24,906 nucleotides of DNA, from contig JAURLM010000139.1 in assembly GCA_030831265.1 (NCBI GenBank), positions 1-24,906 of the forward strand, given 5' to 3'. Positions 23,386-24,906 of this stretch are shown here, in pieces. The translations under genes were made by a program, and so were the position numbers. This stretch comes from Chloroflexota bacterium (GTDB taxonomy: Bacteria; Chloroflexota; Dehalococcoidia; Lucifugimonadales; Lucifugimonadaceae). The stretch's first letter is position 1; every line of letters starts with the position of its first letter. The notes beneath the pieces were generated by a model that had not been told where the DNA came from, made no database searches, and saw only the letters and a program-made list of their open reading frames with translations.

Positions 23386-24411
23386 TTACCTCTGGACACG
23401 GCCGCTGACGTCTCCACCAGCGACTGCCATAACCTCTTTCACTGTGACAAGGTTGAAGTCACCGTGGAAGGTGTGGGCCATGGCGGAGGATGCGACAGCG
23501 AAGTCGAGCACCTGCTGTGCTGACCATCCCGGCTGCAAGTTGCCGTATATGATCCCGGCTGAGAAAGCATCTCCACCGCCAACGCGGTCGACAATCCGTA
23601 CAGCGTATTTCCTGCCGATAGAGATGTTACCGCCGTCGTAGTAGATGGCGCTCCAGTCATTGTCATCCGCTGATTGGCTCTCACGCAGGGTGATACCAAT
23701 TTTCTTGAAGCCGAAATTGTCAGCAAGCGTCTGCAGTACTGGCCTGTAGGCTTCGGGGTCTATCTCGCCGGTTGTGACATCGACGCCTTCGGCTGCAACG
23801 CCGAGACACTTCTCAGCGTCTTCCTCGTTACCTATGGCCACGTCAACGTGCTTCATGAGTGGCTTCATCGTGGCCTGGGCTTCCGCAGGGGACCACAGGT
23901 TTTTGCGGTAGTTCATGTCCGCGGATACTGTCAGCCCGAGCTGCGCCGCGGCTGCTGCCGCTTCATCACATACTGCTGCTGCACTCGCGGAGATGGCCGG
24001 TGTTATGCCGGTGAAGTGGAACCAGTCAGCACCTTTGAAAACCTTCTCCCAGTCGATAGTCCCTGTCTTGATCTCTGCAATGGACGAGCCTGCCCGGTCG
24101 TAAACAACCTTCGAAGCGCGCATTGCTGCACCGGACTCCAGGAAGTAGATGCCGAGCCTGTTGCCCTGCCGAAGAATCTGCGAAGTGTCTACACCGAACT
24201 GGCGAACGTAGTTGATGCATGCCTGGCCAACGTCGTTGTCAGGGATTGCTGTAACAAACGTGGCGTCAACGCCGAAGTGTGCGAGCGAGACGGCAACGTT
24301 GCACTCGCCTCCGCCGTACGTGACTTCGAACTCACGTGCCTGGGTGAATCGCTCTCGCCTTGGTGTTGCAAGGCGAAGCATGATCTCTCCGAATGTGACT
24401 ACCTTTGCCAT
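23386..24411 (-). CDS. kdgK: 2-keto-3-deoxygluconate kinase (PfkB family)
   Basis: A 341-residue ribokinase/PfkB-family kinase that phosphorylates 2-keto-3-deoxygluconate to KDPG using ATP. N-terminal GEIMLRL (8-14) and GGGECNVA (33-40) form the sugar site. NYRKNLWS (167-174) is characteristic of KDG kinases. The PfkB signature DRVGGGDAFSAGIIY (275-289) holds the catalytic D281. The frame is open 57 codons upstream, but the ATG at 24411 is preceded by GGAGAA and begins the fold exactly. It follows the KDPG aldolase gene by 79 bp on the same strand, which strongly supports the assignment because the two enzymes act in sequence. Confidence 0.92.
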   Translation of the reverse strand: MAKVVTFGEIMLRLATPRRERFTQAREFEVTYGGGECNVAVSLAHFGVDATFVTAIPDNDVGQACINYVRQFGVDTSQILRQGNRLGIYFLESGAAMRASKVVYDRAGSSIAEIKTGTIDWEKVFKGADWFHFTGITPAISASAAAVCDEAAAAAAQLGLTVSADMNYRKNLWSPAEAQATMKPLMKHVDVAIGNEEDAEKCLGVAAEGVDVTTGEIDPEAYRPVLQTLADNFGFKKIGITLRESQSADDNDWSAIYYDGGNISIGRKYAVRIVDRVGGGDAFSAGIIYGNLQPGWSAQQVLDFAVASSAMAHTFHGDFNLVTVKEVMAVAGGDVSGRVQR

Positions 24412-24472
24412 TTTTGTGTTCTCCGGACGGTTGTGTTCAGTTGATGGAGTGTATTGGTGTAAATAATCAGGC

Positions 24473-24487
24473 CTGGCCGACAGCCAG
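24473..24487 (-). other. Small hairpin between aldolase and kinase genes
   Basis: CTGGC and GCCAG flank a five-base loop just downstream of the KDPG aldolase stop codon. The stem is only 5 bp and no T-run follows, so it is at most a weak processing or attenuation site. Confidence 0.2.
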
Positions 24488-24490
24488 ATT

Positions 24491-24906
24491 CTAACGACCC
24501 TTGAGCGTCTTGATGAGCGCAACAACCTGTTTACTGCGTGCTTCAAGCGTCGCCCAGTCGTTGTTCTTGACCACGTCAGCACTCACCAGCTTTGATCCCA
24601 TGCCGACCGAGACGACACCGGCCTCGAACCATGGTCGAAGGGACTCTTCCGTGATGTCCACGCCACCGGTTGGCATGATGGAAGACCACGGCATCGGCGC
24701 CAATACGTCCTTGACGAAGCCGGGGCCGCCTACCGACGTGCCGGGGAAGATCTTGACTATGTCTGCGCCCATCTCCTCGGCATATGAGATTTCGCTGGCT
24801 GTACCACACCCGGGGATGTACGGCACTTTGCGCCTGTTGCAGACCTTGGCCACATCGGGGTTCGTTACGGGGCCGACGATGAAGCTGGCGCCATTTGCGA
24901 TGTACA
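24491..24906 (-). CDS. eda: KDPG/KHG aldolase, C-terminal part (cut by window edge)
   Basis: The frame enters from the right edge and covers about 138 residues, roughly the C-terminal two thirds of a 2-keto-3-deoxy-6-phosphogluconate aldolase (usual length about 210). It splits KDPG into pyruvate and glyceraldehyde 3-phosphate. The edge-proximal ASFIVGPVTNPDVAKVC and VPYIPGCGTASEI segments are family hallmarks. The Schiff-base lysine lies in DIVKIFPG, and GGVDI and GSKL follow. The GTG near 24853 is an internal valine codon, not the start, since conserved sequence continues upstream of it. It is upstream of and probably cotranscribed with the KDG kinase gene. Confidence 0.92.
   Translation of the reverse strand, partial: YIANGASFIVGPVTNPDVAKVCNRRKVPYIPGCGTASEISYAEEMGADIVKIFPGTSVGGPGFVKDVLAPMPWSSIMPTGGVDITEESLRPWFEAGVVSVGMGSKLVSADVVKNNDWATLEARSKQVVALIKTLKGR

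Noticed and set aside
23051..23641. Plus-strand frame opposite the SDR and KDG kinase
   Set aside because: Spans the ends of two well-supported genes on the other strand and shows no domain.
1..24906. CRISPR array, prophage, insertion sequence or toxin-antitoxin/defence system
   Set aside because: No repeat-spacer pattern, transposase, integrase, terminal inverted repeats or defence-type domains were found on either strand.

Overview
The window is dense, moderately high-GC bacterial chromosome: 22 protein genes (one cut by the right edge), mostly single-domain metabolic enzymes, with short intergenic gaps, frequent GTG/TTG starts and ordinary Shine-Dalgarno sites. I see no phage, transposon, CRISPR, plasmid or rRNA feature. 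The mix (several sugar-acid dehydratases and Gfo/Idh/MocA enzymes, many TIM-barrel sugar isomerases, SDRs, a DUF4349 lipoprotein) would suit an environmental heterotroph such as a Chloroflexota/SAR202-type lineage. That placement is only inference, because no taxonomic marker is present.

Layout. (1) 57-5104, minus strand: a four-gene operon, transcribed in the order aldehyde dehydrogenase (alpha-ketoglutarate-semialdehyde dehydrogenase-like), Gfo/Idh/MocA oxidoreductase, short UxuA-type mannonate dehydratase, GalD-type enolase-superfamily acid-sugar dehydratase. (2) 5214-6644, minus: a RhlE-like DEAD-box RNA helicase behind a palindrome-rich leader. A 42-residue single-pass membrane protein (6922-7050) and a strong terminator (7142-7187) follow. 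(3) 7203-8882, minus: a lipoprotein with DUF4349, two PKD domains and a C-terminal membrane helix. (4) 9078-10786, plus: uronate dehydrogenase-like SDR translationally coupled to an EamA/DMT transporter. (5) 10800-13216, minus: D-2-hydroxyacid dehydrogenase followed by an amidase. (6) 13385-15914, plus: aldose 1-epimerase, then an oxalate-CoA ligase-like acyl-CoA synthetase. (7) 15979-18420, minus: class I methyltransferase and MgtE magnesium transporter. (8) 18611-22593, plus: SRPBCC protein; an isomerase-SDR-isomerase operon; a SLOG/LOG-like nucleotide-binding protein. (9) 22603-24906, minus: KDPG aldolase (partial), KDG kinase and an SDR.

The unifying theme is sugar-acid catabolism. Uronate dehydrogenase would make aldarate lactones, the two unrelated dehydratases would make 2-keto-3-deoxy sugar acids, KDG kinase and KDPG aldolase would take these to pyruvate and glyceraldehyde 3-phosphate, and the aldehyde dehydrogenase could finish an oxidative branch to alpha-ketoglutarate. 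Aldose 1-epimerase and the TIM-barrel isomerases would feed sugars in. No recognisable transcription factor or dedicated sugar-acid transporter lies in the window; the EamA protein is the only organic-solute transporter candidate. I find no obviously unprecedented system. The most unusual items are the lipid-anchored DUF4349-PKD-PKD-TM protein, the two-dehydratase operon and the isomerase-SDR-isomerase operon.
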